DNA from: JAGPUQ01 sp041594335
GTDB lineage: Bacteria; Pseudomonadota; Gammaproteobacteria; Pseudomonadales; Porticoccaceae
DNA length: 62,348 nt
Direction of reading: 5' to 3'
Assembly (NCBI GenBank): GCA_041594335.1
Contig: JBFHML010000007.1
Location: 1 to 62,348, forward strand
The translations under genes and the position numbers were made by a program. The notes below the pieces were generated by a model. That model had not been told where the DNA came from, ran no database searches, and saw only the letters and a list, made by a program, of their open reading frames with translations. This document shows positions 25,620 through 33,387 of this stretch, in pieces (the stretch's first letter is position 1; every line of letters starts with the position of its first letter).

Positions 25620-26684
25620 GTGCATTGGCTGTTCTTGTCGCGATGTACAACGAGGCTTCTGGCCTCGTTTTTCATTGCTGCCCTCGCTGCTTGTGGCGGA
25701 AAGCCGCAAGAGCTGGTGCTGGCGGGCGCTGCGTTGGGCACGAGCTATCACGTGAAGGTCGTCGATCCCCCGGCGCACCTCGATGTCGCGACGCTAGGGG
25801 CCCGAATCGACGCGTTGTTGGCGGATCTGGATCTCAAGCTCAGTACCTACCAGCCGGATTCGGAGCTCAATCGGCTCAATCGGCAGCCGGTAGGTCGCCC
25901 CTTTGTGGCTAGCGATGACCTTTACCAGGTCCTCGGGGTGGCGAGATACGCGTTTGTGCGATCGAATGGCGCGTTTGATCCCACGGTGCGGCCCTTGGTC
26001 GACCTGTGGGGGTTCGGGCCCGTGGATACCGGAGGACGGGTTCCGCCGGCGACCGAGGTCTCGCGCTGGTTGGCGCGCATTGGGTTTGACAAGGTGGAGT
26101 TGGCGGACGGTAATCAAGTGATTCGCCGCGCACCGGTGACTCTCGATCTCTCTGCGGTGGCCAAGGGATTTATCGTCGATCGATTGGCAACAGAGTTGCA
26201 GTCGCTGGGGGTGGATGATTTCATGGTTGAAGTTGGTGGCGAGGTTCGGGTGGACGGGCACCGCGCCGATGGTCGGCGCTGGCGAATCGCCATCGAGGCT
26301 CCGTCGGAGAGCGGCGGCGCGGCGCAGGTGCTGGCGCTTACTGGGAAAGGGGTGGCAACGTCCGGAGATTACCGGAACTATTTCGAGCGGGACGGTCAGC
26401 GCTACTCCCACACGATAGATCCGCGTACCGGCGAGCCCATTCGTCACCGTCTTGCGTCGGCGACGGTGGTCGCCGCGACTGCGGCGGAAGCCGATGCACT
26501 GGCGACCGCGTTGATGGTGATGGGACCCGAGGACGGGTTGGCATTTGCGGCGGCCAACGACCTTGCGGTATTGCTGTTGGTCAAGCGGGACGCGGGGTTT
26601 GAGACCTTGGCCAGCAAGGGCATGCAAACTTTTTTATTGCCTCAAGCGGCGTCGGCAGAGCCGGCCGCGGGAGAGAGAGAATGA
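25620..26684 (+). CDS. apbE: ApbE, FAD:protein FMN transferase (lipoprotein)
   Basis: ApbE links FMN covalently to threonines of NqrB and NqrC. The 354-residue product starts at GTG 1 bp after nqrF and has a lipoprotein signal whose lipobox is LAAC (Cys25), so it should be anchored on the periplasmic side. Conserved segments include GTSYHVKV, LSTYQPDSELNRLN, VTLDLSAVAKGFIVD and YSHTIDPRTGEPI. Its place between nqrF and nqrM fits its task. Confidence 0.96.
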   Translation: MHWLFLSRCTTRLLASFFIAALAACGGKPQELVLAGAALGTSYHVKVVDPPAHLDVATLGARIDALLADLDLKLSTYQPDSELNRLNRQPVGRPFVASDDLYQVLGVARYAFVRSNGAFDPTVRPLVDLWGFGPVDTGGRVPPATEVSRWLARIGFDKVELADGNQVIRRAPVTLDLSAVAKGFIVDRLATELQSLGVDDFMVEVGGEVRVDGHRADGRRWRIAIEAPSESGGAAQVLALTGKGVATSGDYRNYFERDGQRYSHTIDPRTGEPIRHRLASATVVAATAAEADALATALMVMGPEDGLAFAAANDLAVLLLVKRDAGFETLASKGMQTFLLPQAASAEPAAGERE

Positions 26685-26923
26685 TTGAATTTGGACTGGC
26701 GCTATTGTTGGTGATGTTATTAGTGGGTGGCATGTCCATCGGGGTGTTGCTCGGCCGCAAACCTCTTTCCGGCTCCTGTGGCGGCATGTCAGCCCTGGGG
26801 ATGGATCTCAATTGCGATATTTGTGGCGGCGATTCCCGGAAATGCGAACTGACCGGTGAGACTGGGGGAACGACTGACGCCGGCGTCGGCTATGACGCCA
26901 CACGGCCGCGTTCGCGTCCTTGA
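26681..26923 (+). CDS. nqrM: NqrM, Na+-NQR maturation factor
   Basis: NqrM is a small membrane protein needed to assemble active Na+-NQR, probably by delivering iron to the NqrD/NqrE site. The 80-residue product has one N-terminal helix (residues 4-27) followed by cysteines in SGSCGGM and CDICGGDSRKCE, matching the family pattern. It overlaps the apbE stop (ATGA) and ends the operon. Confidence 0.93.
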   Translation: MIEFGLALLLVMLLVGGMSIGVLLGRKPLSGSCGGMSALGMDLNCDICGGDSRKCELTGETGGTTDAGVGYDATRPRSRP

Positions 26924-26946
26924 AGCGCTGGAGGCCGGCTTCAAGG
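26918..26946. terminator. Inverted repeat between convergent genes (possible terminator)
   Basis: A perfect 9-bp repeat (CCTTGAAGC / GCTTCAAGG) separated by 11 bp contains the stop codons of both nqrM and the minus-strand gene. There is no T-run, so termination is uncertain. Confidence 0.35.
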
Positions 26947-27246
26947 GGCGATGATGACCGGTTGGGCCGACCCCTTGAACACGGTGTGCAGTACCAGCTC
27001 CCCCTCAAAATAGACCCGGTAGTTTTCATACTCCCAGGAAGAGATCGGCGGATCGCCCACCGCGGGGTGCTGTGCCCGCGGATCGCCAAAACGGGCACGG
27101 ACCTGGGCCTTGGTTGCGCCGCGAACGGGAGTAGGGAGCACGTGTTTTTCGGAAGCCTGCTGACCGACCGGAATCTGGATGACTTCGGCCAGAGCAACGG
27201 GCGAGGTAAGCGCGACGACCAAGGCGGCGAGGACAGTCGATTTCAT
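26941..27246 (-). CDS. Small exported protein of unknown function, BamE/SmpA-like segment
   Basis: The 101-residue product has a clear signal peptide (MKSTVLAALVVALTSPVALA). The mature part contains RGATKAQVRARFGDP followed by WEYENYRVYFEGELVLHTVF, which resembles the BamE/SmpA pattern of a G-x-T-x-x-Q-V helix and a W-x-Y strand. There is no lipobox, so it should be soluble in the periplasm. Similar short proteins occur in many gammaproteobacteria without known function. It is convergent with nqrM and divergent from lolC. Confidence 0.75.
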   Translation of the reverse strand: MKSTVLAALVVALTSPVALAEVIQIPVGQQASEKHVLPTPVRGATKAQVRARFGDPRAQHPAVGDPPISSWEYENYRVYFEGELVLHTVFKGSAQPVIIAP

Positions 27247-27344
27247 ATTCGTGTGCGGCGACGCCGATCCATCCGTGACTTGAGGCCGATTATAGAGGCC
27301 GGTGGCTGGGAAAGTATATTCCGGGGAGCCTGCGCTGGGGCGTC

Positions 27345-28604
27345 GTGCCCATGACTGCGGTAAAGCGGTGGTCGCGATTGAATCTCCGTCTGGCTTGGTT
27401 TGTCGGGTGCCGTTATGCCCTGCGCAGCCGCGGCCAGGGTTACCTCTCCTTTGTATCGGGTTTTGCCCTGGTCGCCATGGCCCTGGGGGTTCTGGTATTG
27501 ATTCTGGTGCTCTCTGTCATGAATGGCTTTGAAGGAGAGATTCGCCAGCGTATGCTCGATGTGGTGCCCCATGCCACGGTGGCGCCCGTGGGTGGACTTC
27601 GGGATTGGCGCGAGCTCGGCGATCGACGGCTGCCGGCCGGGGTTTCAGCAACGCCCTACGTCGAAGGGCAAGCCTTGGTCGGCTTTGAAGGTAGGTCTTT
27701 GCCGGCGGTGATTCACGGCCTGCAACCCGAAGTGTTGGCGGCCCGTCTGGGCGCCCACTTGGTCGCCGGTGATCTGGATGCGCTGGAACCCGGCGCGTTC
27801 GGTGTGGTGGTTGGACAATTGCTCGCCCGTGACCTCGGTGTGGTTCCCGGTGACCGATTACTCTTGACCTTGCCGGAACTGTCGGTGACGCCGGCCGGCG
27901 CCTTTCCGCGCGTCAAGCGGGTCACTCTGGTGGGGGTGTTCCGGGTAGGCGGACAGACGGATCAGGGTTTGGCGTTTCTGCACCTCGCAGATGCGCAGCG
28001 TCTGTTTCGCCGTGGTCCACGCGTCGACGGTCTGCGATTTACCCTGGAGAATCCTGCCGACCCGGCTCAGTTACACGCCTTGGAAGCCGCTTTCCCTGAT
28101 CATAGGGTCCGTTCTTGGCAGGATGACGCAGCCGAGCTGTTGCGCGCCCTGCGCATTGAAAAGGCGGTCGTGGGGCTGCTGTTGTCCGTCATTATCGCGG
28201 TAGCCGCGTTCAACGTGATTGCGGCCCTGGTGTTGATGGTCAATGAAAAGCGCGCCGCCATTGGGGTATTGCGCGGTTTTGGGGCGACAAAGCCCACCAT
28301 CGCCGCGATTTTCAATGTCCAGGGTTGCACCCTGGGCATGACCGGTATTGTGATCGGGGCCGTGCTCGGCAGTCTACTGGCCAGCTGGCTGCCGGAGCTG
28401 GTTGCGGCCCTAGAGGATGCGTTCGGGTTTCGTATTTTCGACCCGCAATTGTATTTCATCGATCGGCTGCCTTCGGCATTGCGCTGGTCGGATGTCAGCT
28501 TCGTCTGCCTAGGGGCGGCCGCGTTGACCGGGGTCGCGACCCTGTATCCGGCGTGGCGAGCCGCGCGGCTCGATCCTGTGGAGGCCATGCAGAGTGCGCA
28601 TTGA
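27345..28604 (+). CDS. lolC: LolC/E-type lipoprotein-releasing permease
   Basis: LolCDE extracts outer-membrane lipoproteins from the inner membrane and hands them to LolA. This 419-residue permease has a helix near residues 40-62 (FALVAMALGVLVLILVLSVM), a large periplasmic domain, and three C-terminal helices from about 280 onward. The motif NVIAALVLMVNEKRAAIGVLRGFGA is characteristic. GTG at 27345 and ATG at 27351 are both possible starts. Which permease is functionally LolC and which LolE is assigned here by gene order only. lolD overlaps its end by 11 bp. Confidence 0.92.
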   Translation: MPMTAVKRWSRLNLRLAWFVGCRYALRSRGQGYLSFVSGFALVAMALGVLVLILVLSVMNGFEGEIRQRMLDVVPHATVAPVGGLRDWRELGDRRLPAGVSATPYVEGQALVGFEGRSLPAVIHGLQPEVLAARLGAHLVAGDLDALEPGAFGVVVGQLLARDLGVVPGDRLLLTLPELSVTPAGAFPRVKRVTLVGVFRVGGQTDQGLAFLHLADAQRLFRRGPRVDGLRFTLENPADPAQLHALEAAFPDHRVRSWQDDAAELLRALRIEKAVVGLLLSVIIAVAAFNVIAALVLMVNEKRAAIGVLRGFGATKPTIAAIFNVQGCTLGMTGIVIGAVLGSLLASWLPELVAALEDAFGFRIFDPQLYFIDRLPSALRWSDVSFVCLGAAALTGVATLYPAWRAARLDPVEAMQSAH

Positions 28605-29292
28605 GCGGGGTGAAGACGAAGTGCTGCGCTGTCGCGCCGTCGATAAGAGTTACCGCCAAGGCGGGCAGCAGGTGCCAGTTTTGCGCGGTCTCTCCCTGGC
28701 AGTGGCCGCCGGGGAAACCATCGGGATTATGGGCAGCTCCGGGTCCGGGAAGTCGACCCTGCTTAACCTGATCGGCGGTCTGGATCGACCGGACGCGGGC
28801 GCCGTAGAGCTGCTGGGCCAGTCGTTGGGCAGCCTGTCTGATCGCCAACTGGCCCGGGCGCGCAATCGGCATCTGGGGTTTGTTTATCAGTTTCATCATC
28901 TGCTGGGCGAGTTCAGCGCCGTGGAAAATGTCGCCATGCCTTTGTTGATCGCTGGTTGCAAGCCGGCCGAGGCGCACCGCCAGGCCGCGGATTTACTGGC
29001 GGCCGTCGGACTGGCGCATCGGCTCACGCACCGCCCGGCGGCGCTGTCGGGGGGGGAGCGGCAGCGGGTTGCCATCGCCCGAGCGCTGGCCAACCGGCCG
29101 GATTGCGTGCTGATGGATGAGCCCACGGGTAATCTAGATCGCCAAAGCGCCGAGCAGGTGGTTCAGCTGTTGCTGGCACTCAACGAGTCCTTGGGCACGT
29201 CCTTTGTCGTGGTTTCTCATGACGAGCGCGTAGCCGGGCGGATGCAGCGGCAGTTATGGCTGGAAGACGGCATCCTGCGGGACGCTGGGTGA
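28594..29292 (+). CDS. lolD: LolD, ATPase of the lipoprotein-releasing complex
   Basis: The 232-residue ABC ATPase has Walker A GSSGSGKST, the LolD-typical FVYQFHHLLGEFSAVENVAMP around the Q-loop, signature LSGGERQRVAIARAL and Walker B CVLMDEPTGNLD. It powers lipoprotein extraction by the two flanking permeases. The start is GTG inside the end of lolC, and the stop overlaps the ATG of lolE (TGATG), so the three genes are tightly coupled. Confidence 0.95.
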   Translation: MRIERGEDEVLRCRAVDKSYRQGGQQVPVLRGLSLAVAAGETIGIMGSSGSGKSTLLNLIGGLDRPDAGAVELLGQSLGSLSDRQLARARNRHLGFVYQFHHLLGEFSAVENVAMPLLIAGCKPAEAHRQAADLLAAVGLAHRLTHRPAALSGGERQRVAIARALANRPDCVLMDEPTGNLDRQSAEQVVQLLLALNESLGTSFVVVSHDERVAGRMQRQLWLEDGILRDAG

Positions 29293-30482
29293 TGCCGCCG
29301 TCGTACCCGATCCGCATCGGTTGGCGGTTGTTTCGCGCCGGTAGCGGTAATCGTCTTGTGTCGTTCGTGTCCCTGCTGGCGGTGGCGGGCCTGGTGCTTG
29401 GTGTCGCGCTCATGATCATCGTATTGTCGGTGATGAATGGGTTTGATCGAGAGATGCGCGGGCGGATTCTGGGGTTAGTCCCGCATGTGCAGCTATTACG
29501 CGGTGATGGGGTCGATGACTGGCAGGAATCGGCGAGGCAGTTAGCGGCGGCGCCGGAGGTGACGGGTGTCGAACCCTTTGTGCGTATTGCCGGAATGATC
29601 AATCATCGCGGTCGTTCGGCTCCCGTCGAGCTGCTCGGTGCAGCCGCTGGTGGCCGCTACCAGGTATTGGGCCCGATTCCGGAGGGCGGCGGCTTGCTGG
29701 TGCCCCAGCGCCTCGCCGAACGCCTGGAGCTGGCGGCCGGATCCGCTGTTACGCTGTTCGTCCCGGCGACGGGCGGCGTGCCCCGGGTGCGCGCCTTTCA
29801 GGTCGTGGGCGTATTTGCCACCCATACGGTTCTGGACAACGCCTTGGTGTTGAGCGATCTGGAGACTGCTGCGGCGTTGGCCGGCCTCGAGGGTCGGGTG
29901 CAGGGCCTGCAGGTCGAATTGCGGGACCCACTCGTGGCACGCGCGGCAGGCTACCGGCTGCTGGAGCTGCTGCCGACCGGTTATCGCTTCATTGACTGGA
30001 TCCAGACGCACGGGAACCTCTATCAAGCGATCCAGATGTCTCGCAAGCTTGTGGGGATCTTGGTCTTTGCGGTGGTCGCCATTGCCGTGTTCAACGTTGT
30101 TGCCCTCTTGGTGATGACGGTGGTGGAAAAGCGTCCCGCGATTGCCATTCTCAAGACCCAGGGTGCCAGCCGGTGCGGTATCTTGATGGTATTCATGACG
30201 CAGGGGGCTCTAATTGGCCTGCTGGGGGTCTTGGTTGGCTGCGCGCTAGGTGTCGGTGGTGCGCTGATGCTGGGAGACTGGGTGCGCTGGTTGGAAGAGG
30301 GATTGGGGTTTCGTTTTCTGAGCCTCGCGGTTTATCCGATCGATTATTTGCCTACGGATCTGCGGGCGGGTGATGTCGTCTTGGTGGGTGCGACCGGACT
30401 GGTGTTGAATCTGCTGGCCGCGCTGTACCCGGCTTGGCGCGCAGCTGCGGTTCCCCCGGCGCAGGTGCTGCGTTACGAGTAG
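29292..30482 (+). CDS. lolE: LolE/C-type lipoprotein-releasing permease
   Basis: This is the second permease of the LolCDE complex, 396 residues from the ATG that overlaps the lolD stop. An in-frame ATG lies 12 codons upstream within lolD but gives no family similarity. The topology matches the first permease: a helix at about 27-50 with LSVMNGFDREMRGRILG after it, a periplasmic domain, and three helices in the last third around NVVALLVMTVVEKRPAIAILKTQGAS. Its last 131 bp overlap the convergent DUF2062 gene. Confidence 0.92.
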   Translation: MPPSYPIRIGWRLFRAGSGNRLVSFVSLLAVAGLVLGVALMIIVLSVMNGFDREMRGRILGLVPHVQLLRGDGVDDWQESARQLAAAPEVTGVEPFVRIAGMINHRGRSAPVELLGAAAGGRYQVLGPIPEGGGLLVPQRLAERLELAAGSAVTLFVPATGGVPRVRAFQVVGVFATHTVLDNALVLSDLETAAALAGLEGRVQGLQVELRDPLVARAAGYRLLELLPTGYRFIDWIQTHGNLYQAIQMSRKLVGILVFAVVAIAVFNVVALLVMTVVEKRPAIAILKTQGASRCGILMVFMTQGALIGLLGVLVGCALGVGGALMLGDWVRWLEEGLGFRFLSLAVYPIDYLPTDLRAGDVVLVGATGLVLNLLAALYPAWRAAAVPPAQVLRYE

Positions 30483-31023
30483 CGGAGCGGCTGATTTTAC
30501 GCTGCTTCCAGCGCGCAACCGCATGCCATCGCCACAGCCACCGCACGAGGAGATAGGCCGAGATGCCACTGGTCAAGCCCATGGCCAAGCAGCCCGTCAG
30601 CAGTGCTGGTAGCAAATGTATGCCCTGACCAGTCAACCACTCCCAAGAGAAGTGAAATTGTTGGGGCGTCGGGTCGTGACCCAGCAGAAAAGCCCCGATG
30701 CGGTAGCACAGCAGGGTCAGGGGTGGAATGGTGACGGGATTGCTGACGAAGATCAGTGCCATAGCTAACGGCAGATTGCAGCGCACTGCCAGTGCAAGCA
30801 GTGCGGCAATCAACAGTTGGCCGGGAACGGGTAGAAAGGCGGTGAACAAGCCGACCAGAAAGGCCATCGACACCGAGCGCCGGTTGAGATGAAAAAGATC
30901 CGAGTCCTTGATCCCGATTCCCATCCAGCGCAGGTGCCTATGGCCCAGGGTTCTGTGCATGTCGGGCAGTTTGCGCCTGAGAAAGCGTCGGGGCACGGCG
31001 TAGGTCCGCAAGCGGTGCGTCAT
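30352..31023 (-). CDS. DUF2062 membrane protein with extended C-terminal tail
   Basis: DUF2062 proteins are small membrane proteins of unknown role. The ATG at 31023 has an AGGGG ribosome site and gives 223 residues; an upstream in-frame extension to 31068 is less likely. The core has MAFLVGLFTAFLPVPGQLLIAALLA and LIFVSNPVTIPPLTLLCYRIGAFLLG, typical of the family. The last 45 or so residues are Pro/Arg/Ala-rich and antisense to the end of lolE, so the tail may be a non-essential extension. Confidence 0.82.
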   Translation of the reverse strand: MTHRLRTYAVPRRFLRRKLPDMHRTLGHRHLRWMGIGIKDSDLFHLNRRSVSMAFLVGLFTAFLPVPGQLLIAALLALAVRCNLPLAMALIFVSNPVTIPPLTLLCYRIGAFLLGHDPTPQQFHFSWEWLTGQGIHLLPALLTGCLAMGLTSGISAYLLVRWLWRWHAVARWKQRKISRSATRNAAPAPGEPQLRAKPGTARPADSTPVRSHPPRRHHPPADP

Positions 31024-31207
31024 TATCCCCTTTGGCGGCGGTCGTCGCCACCGGGGCAGGTCGCGCACACGGGCTAATTAATGGCAAAATTGCGCCCCCG
31101 GTCTCGGCACGCCGCGCCGCACACCACTACTCGCGGTAGCGCCGGGCTGCGGCCAATGGGGGCCGGAGCTTCATGCTGCGACCGCCAGAACACTGCAGGA
31201 GTTCATC

Positions 31208-32095
31208 ATGAGCCACCCATCCCCAGGTGCGAAATTCCGTCGCGCTATCGTTGAGCACCGTCCGTTGGCGGTGGTCGGCACCATCAATGCCTACACCGCC
31301 ATGATGGCGGAGCGCTTGGGCCACCAGGCGATTTATGTGTCCGGAGCGGGGGTTGCTAATGCCTCCTATGGGTTACCGGATCTGGGGGTTACCTCGCTGG
31401 ACAACGTGCTGGAAGACGTAAGTCGCATCACTGGGGCTTGTGATCTGCCGTTGTTGGTTGATATCGACACCGGATGGGGTGGCGCGTTCAATATTGCGCG
31501 CACCATTCGCGAAATGATTCGTGCCGGGGCTGCTGCGGTGCATATCGAAGATCAGGTTGCCCAGAAGCGGTGTGGGCACCGACCCAACAAGGAGATTGTC
31601 TCTCCGGGTGAAATGGTCGACCGGATCAAGGCGGCAGTCGATGCCCGGACGGATTCGGAGTTCTTCATCATGGCGCGTACGGATGCGTTCGCCCAAGAAG
31701 GGCTGGAGCGGGCTATCGAGCGCGCCCAGGCCTGCATTGAGGCCGGTGCCGACGGCATCTTCGCCGAGGCTGTCAGTGAGGAGGCGCACTACCGGGCCTT
31801 TGCCGAGGCCATCGATGTGCCCTTGCTGGCCAATATCACGGAATTCGGTAAGACGCCGCTGTACAACCGCGCGGAGCTCGGTGCTTGGGGCGTGGACGTG
31901 GTGCTGTATCCGCTGTCGGCCTTTCGTGCCATGAATCGCGCTGCCGAAACGGTTTACCGGAGTATCCTCGAGCGCGGCGATCAGACGGAAGTCGTGGAGC
32001 TGATGCAGACTCGCGCTGAACTTTATGATTACCTCGATTACCACGCCTACGAGGCGCGGTTGGATGCCTTGTTTTCTGAGGGCAAAGCCGAATGA
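31208..32095 (+). CDS. prpB: PrpB, 2-methylisocitrate lyase
   Basis: PrpB splits 2-methylisocitrate into succinate and pyruvate, the last step of the methylcitrate cycle for propionyl-CoA. The 295-residue protein belongs to the isocitrate lyase/PEP mutase superfamily and carries the catalytic motif KRCGH at 120-124 and DIDTGWGGAFNIART, the Mg-binding region. prpC follows after 83 bp. No PrpR-type or GntR-type regulator gene lies beside the operon. Confidence 0.95.
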   Translation: MSHPSPGAKFRRAIVEHRPLAVVGTINAYTAMMAERLGHQAIYVSGAGVANASYGLPDLGVTSLDNVLEDVSRITGACDLPLLVDIDTGWGGAFNIARTIREMIRAGAAAVHIEDQVAQKRCGHRPNKEIVSPGEMVDRIKAAVDARTDSEFFIMARTDAFAQEGLERAIERAQACIEAGADGIFAEAVSEEAHYRAFAEAIDVPLLANITEFGKTPLYNRAELGAWGVDVVLYPLSAFRAMNRAAETVYRSILERGDQTEVVELMQTRAELYDYLDYHAYEARLDALFSEGKAE

Positions 32096-32178
32096 CGCAG
32101 GTTGTGTGAGGGTTGGTTTTGCGCCGGCCTGATCGAAGAGCGATTATCTGAGAGCTGCACGGGTAACTGGAGACTTCT

Positions 32179-33309
32179 ATGACGACTGCCAAAAAACTTG
32201 AAGGAGCGGGCCTGCGTGGCCAGATTGCCGGCAAAACTGCCCTGTCGACCGTAGGCAAGGAGGGTTCAGGCCTCACCTATCGAGGCTACGATGTCAAGGA
32301 TCTGGCGGCAACCTGTACCTTCGAGGAAGTAGCGTATCTGATCCTCAAGGGAACTCTTCCCACGCGCCAGCAGCTGGACGCTTACAAGGCAAAGCTCAAG
32401 GGGCTTCGCGGTTTACCCAAGCCGCTCAAGGAGGTGCTCGAGCGGATTCCGGCGGCGGCTCACCCGATGGATGTCTTGCGCACGGGCTGCTCTTTTCTCG
32501 GCAATATCGAGCCAGAGGCCGATTTCAGCGCGCAAGAAGAGATTGCCGACCGCATGCTGGCGCTGTTCCCGTCGATCATCTGCTACTGGTACCGATTCAG
32601 TCACGACAACCTGCGCATTGATACCGAGACCGACGATGATTCCATCGGCGCGCATTTCCTGCACATGCTGCGTGGAGGCAAGCCCAGCGAGTTGCACGAG
32701 CGGGTGATGAACGTGTCTCTCATTCTCTACGCTGAGCACGAATTTAACGCTTCCACCTTTACCGCGCGGGTATGTGCGTCGACCCTGTCGGATATGCATT
32801 CTTGCATTACCGGTGCAATCGGCAGCCTGCGCGGTCCGCTGCATGGTGGTGCCAATGAGGCAGCCATGGAGATGATCGAAAAGTGGCAGAGCCCGGACGA
32901 AGCCGAGCGCGAAATGCTGGGGATGCTGGAGCGCAAGGAAAAGATCATGGGTTTTGGCCATGCAATCTATTCCGAGTCCGATCCGCGCAACGAAATCATC
33001 AAAGGCTGGTCGGAGAAGCTGGCAGCGGACGTCGGAGACACGGTGCTCTACCCGGTTTCCGAGCGTTGTGAAGCGGTGATGTGGCGTGAGAAGAAACTGT
33101 TTTGTAACGCTGACTTCTTCCATGCCTCCGCCTATTTTTTCATGGGGATTCCCACCAAGCTGTTCACGCCCATTTTCGTCATGTCGCGGCTGACCGGCTG
33201 GGCTGCGCATGTCATGGAGCAGCGCGCGGACAACCGCATCATCCGCCCGAGCGCGGAATATACCGGTGAAGATCTGCGCAAAGTGGTGCCGCTCGACCAG
33301 CGCGGTTGA
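32179..33309 (+). CDS. prpC: PrpC, 2-methylcitrate synthase
   Basis: PrpC condenses propionyl-CoA with oxaloacetate. The 376-residue protein is a citrate-synthase-type enzyme. It has LTYRGYDVKDLA near the start, the histidine segment RGPLHGGANEAAME and the GFGHAIYSESDPRN region, and ends with R-I-I-R-P-S-A-E-Y. Context with prpB, acnD and prpD identifies it as the methylcitrate rather than the citrate enzyme. A strong terminator hairpin follows immediately. Confidence 0.95.
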   Translation: MTTAKKLEGAGLRGQIAGKTALSTVGKEGSGLTYRGYDVKDLAATCTFEEVAYLILKGTLPTRQQLDAYKAKLKGLRGLPKPLKEVLERIPAAAHPMDVLRTGCSFLGNIEPEADFSAQEEIADRMLALFPSIICYWYRFSHDNLRIDTETDDDSIGAHFLHMLRGGKPSELHERVMNVSLILYAEHEFNASTFTARVCASTLSDMHSCITGAIGSLRGPLHGGANEAAMEMIEKWQSPDEAEREMLGMLERKEKIMGFGHAIYSESDPRNEIIKGWSEKLAADVGDTVLYPVSERCEAVMWREKKLFCNADFFHASAYFFMGIPTKLFTPIFVMSRLTGWAAHVMEQRADNRIIRPSAEYTGEDLRKVVPLDQRG

Positions 33310-33323
33310 CCCCTATCGGACCT

Positions 33324-33352
33324 GGGGTTGGCGCGGTGCGCCAGCCCCTTTT
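33324..33352 (+). terminator. Intrinsic terminator between prpC and acnD
   Basis: An 11-bp stem (GGGGTTGGCGC / GCGCCAGCCCC, one G-T pair) with a 3-nt loop is followed by TTTT, 15 bp after the prpC stop. It looks like a true or partial terminator inside the methylcitrate operon. A TATTAT element (33356-33361) just downstream could be a -10 for the rest of the operon, but I see no good -35. Confidence 0.6.
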
Positions 33353-33387
33353 CCCTATTATCCGAATCACTGACCGTGCCAGGGCCT

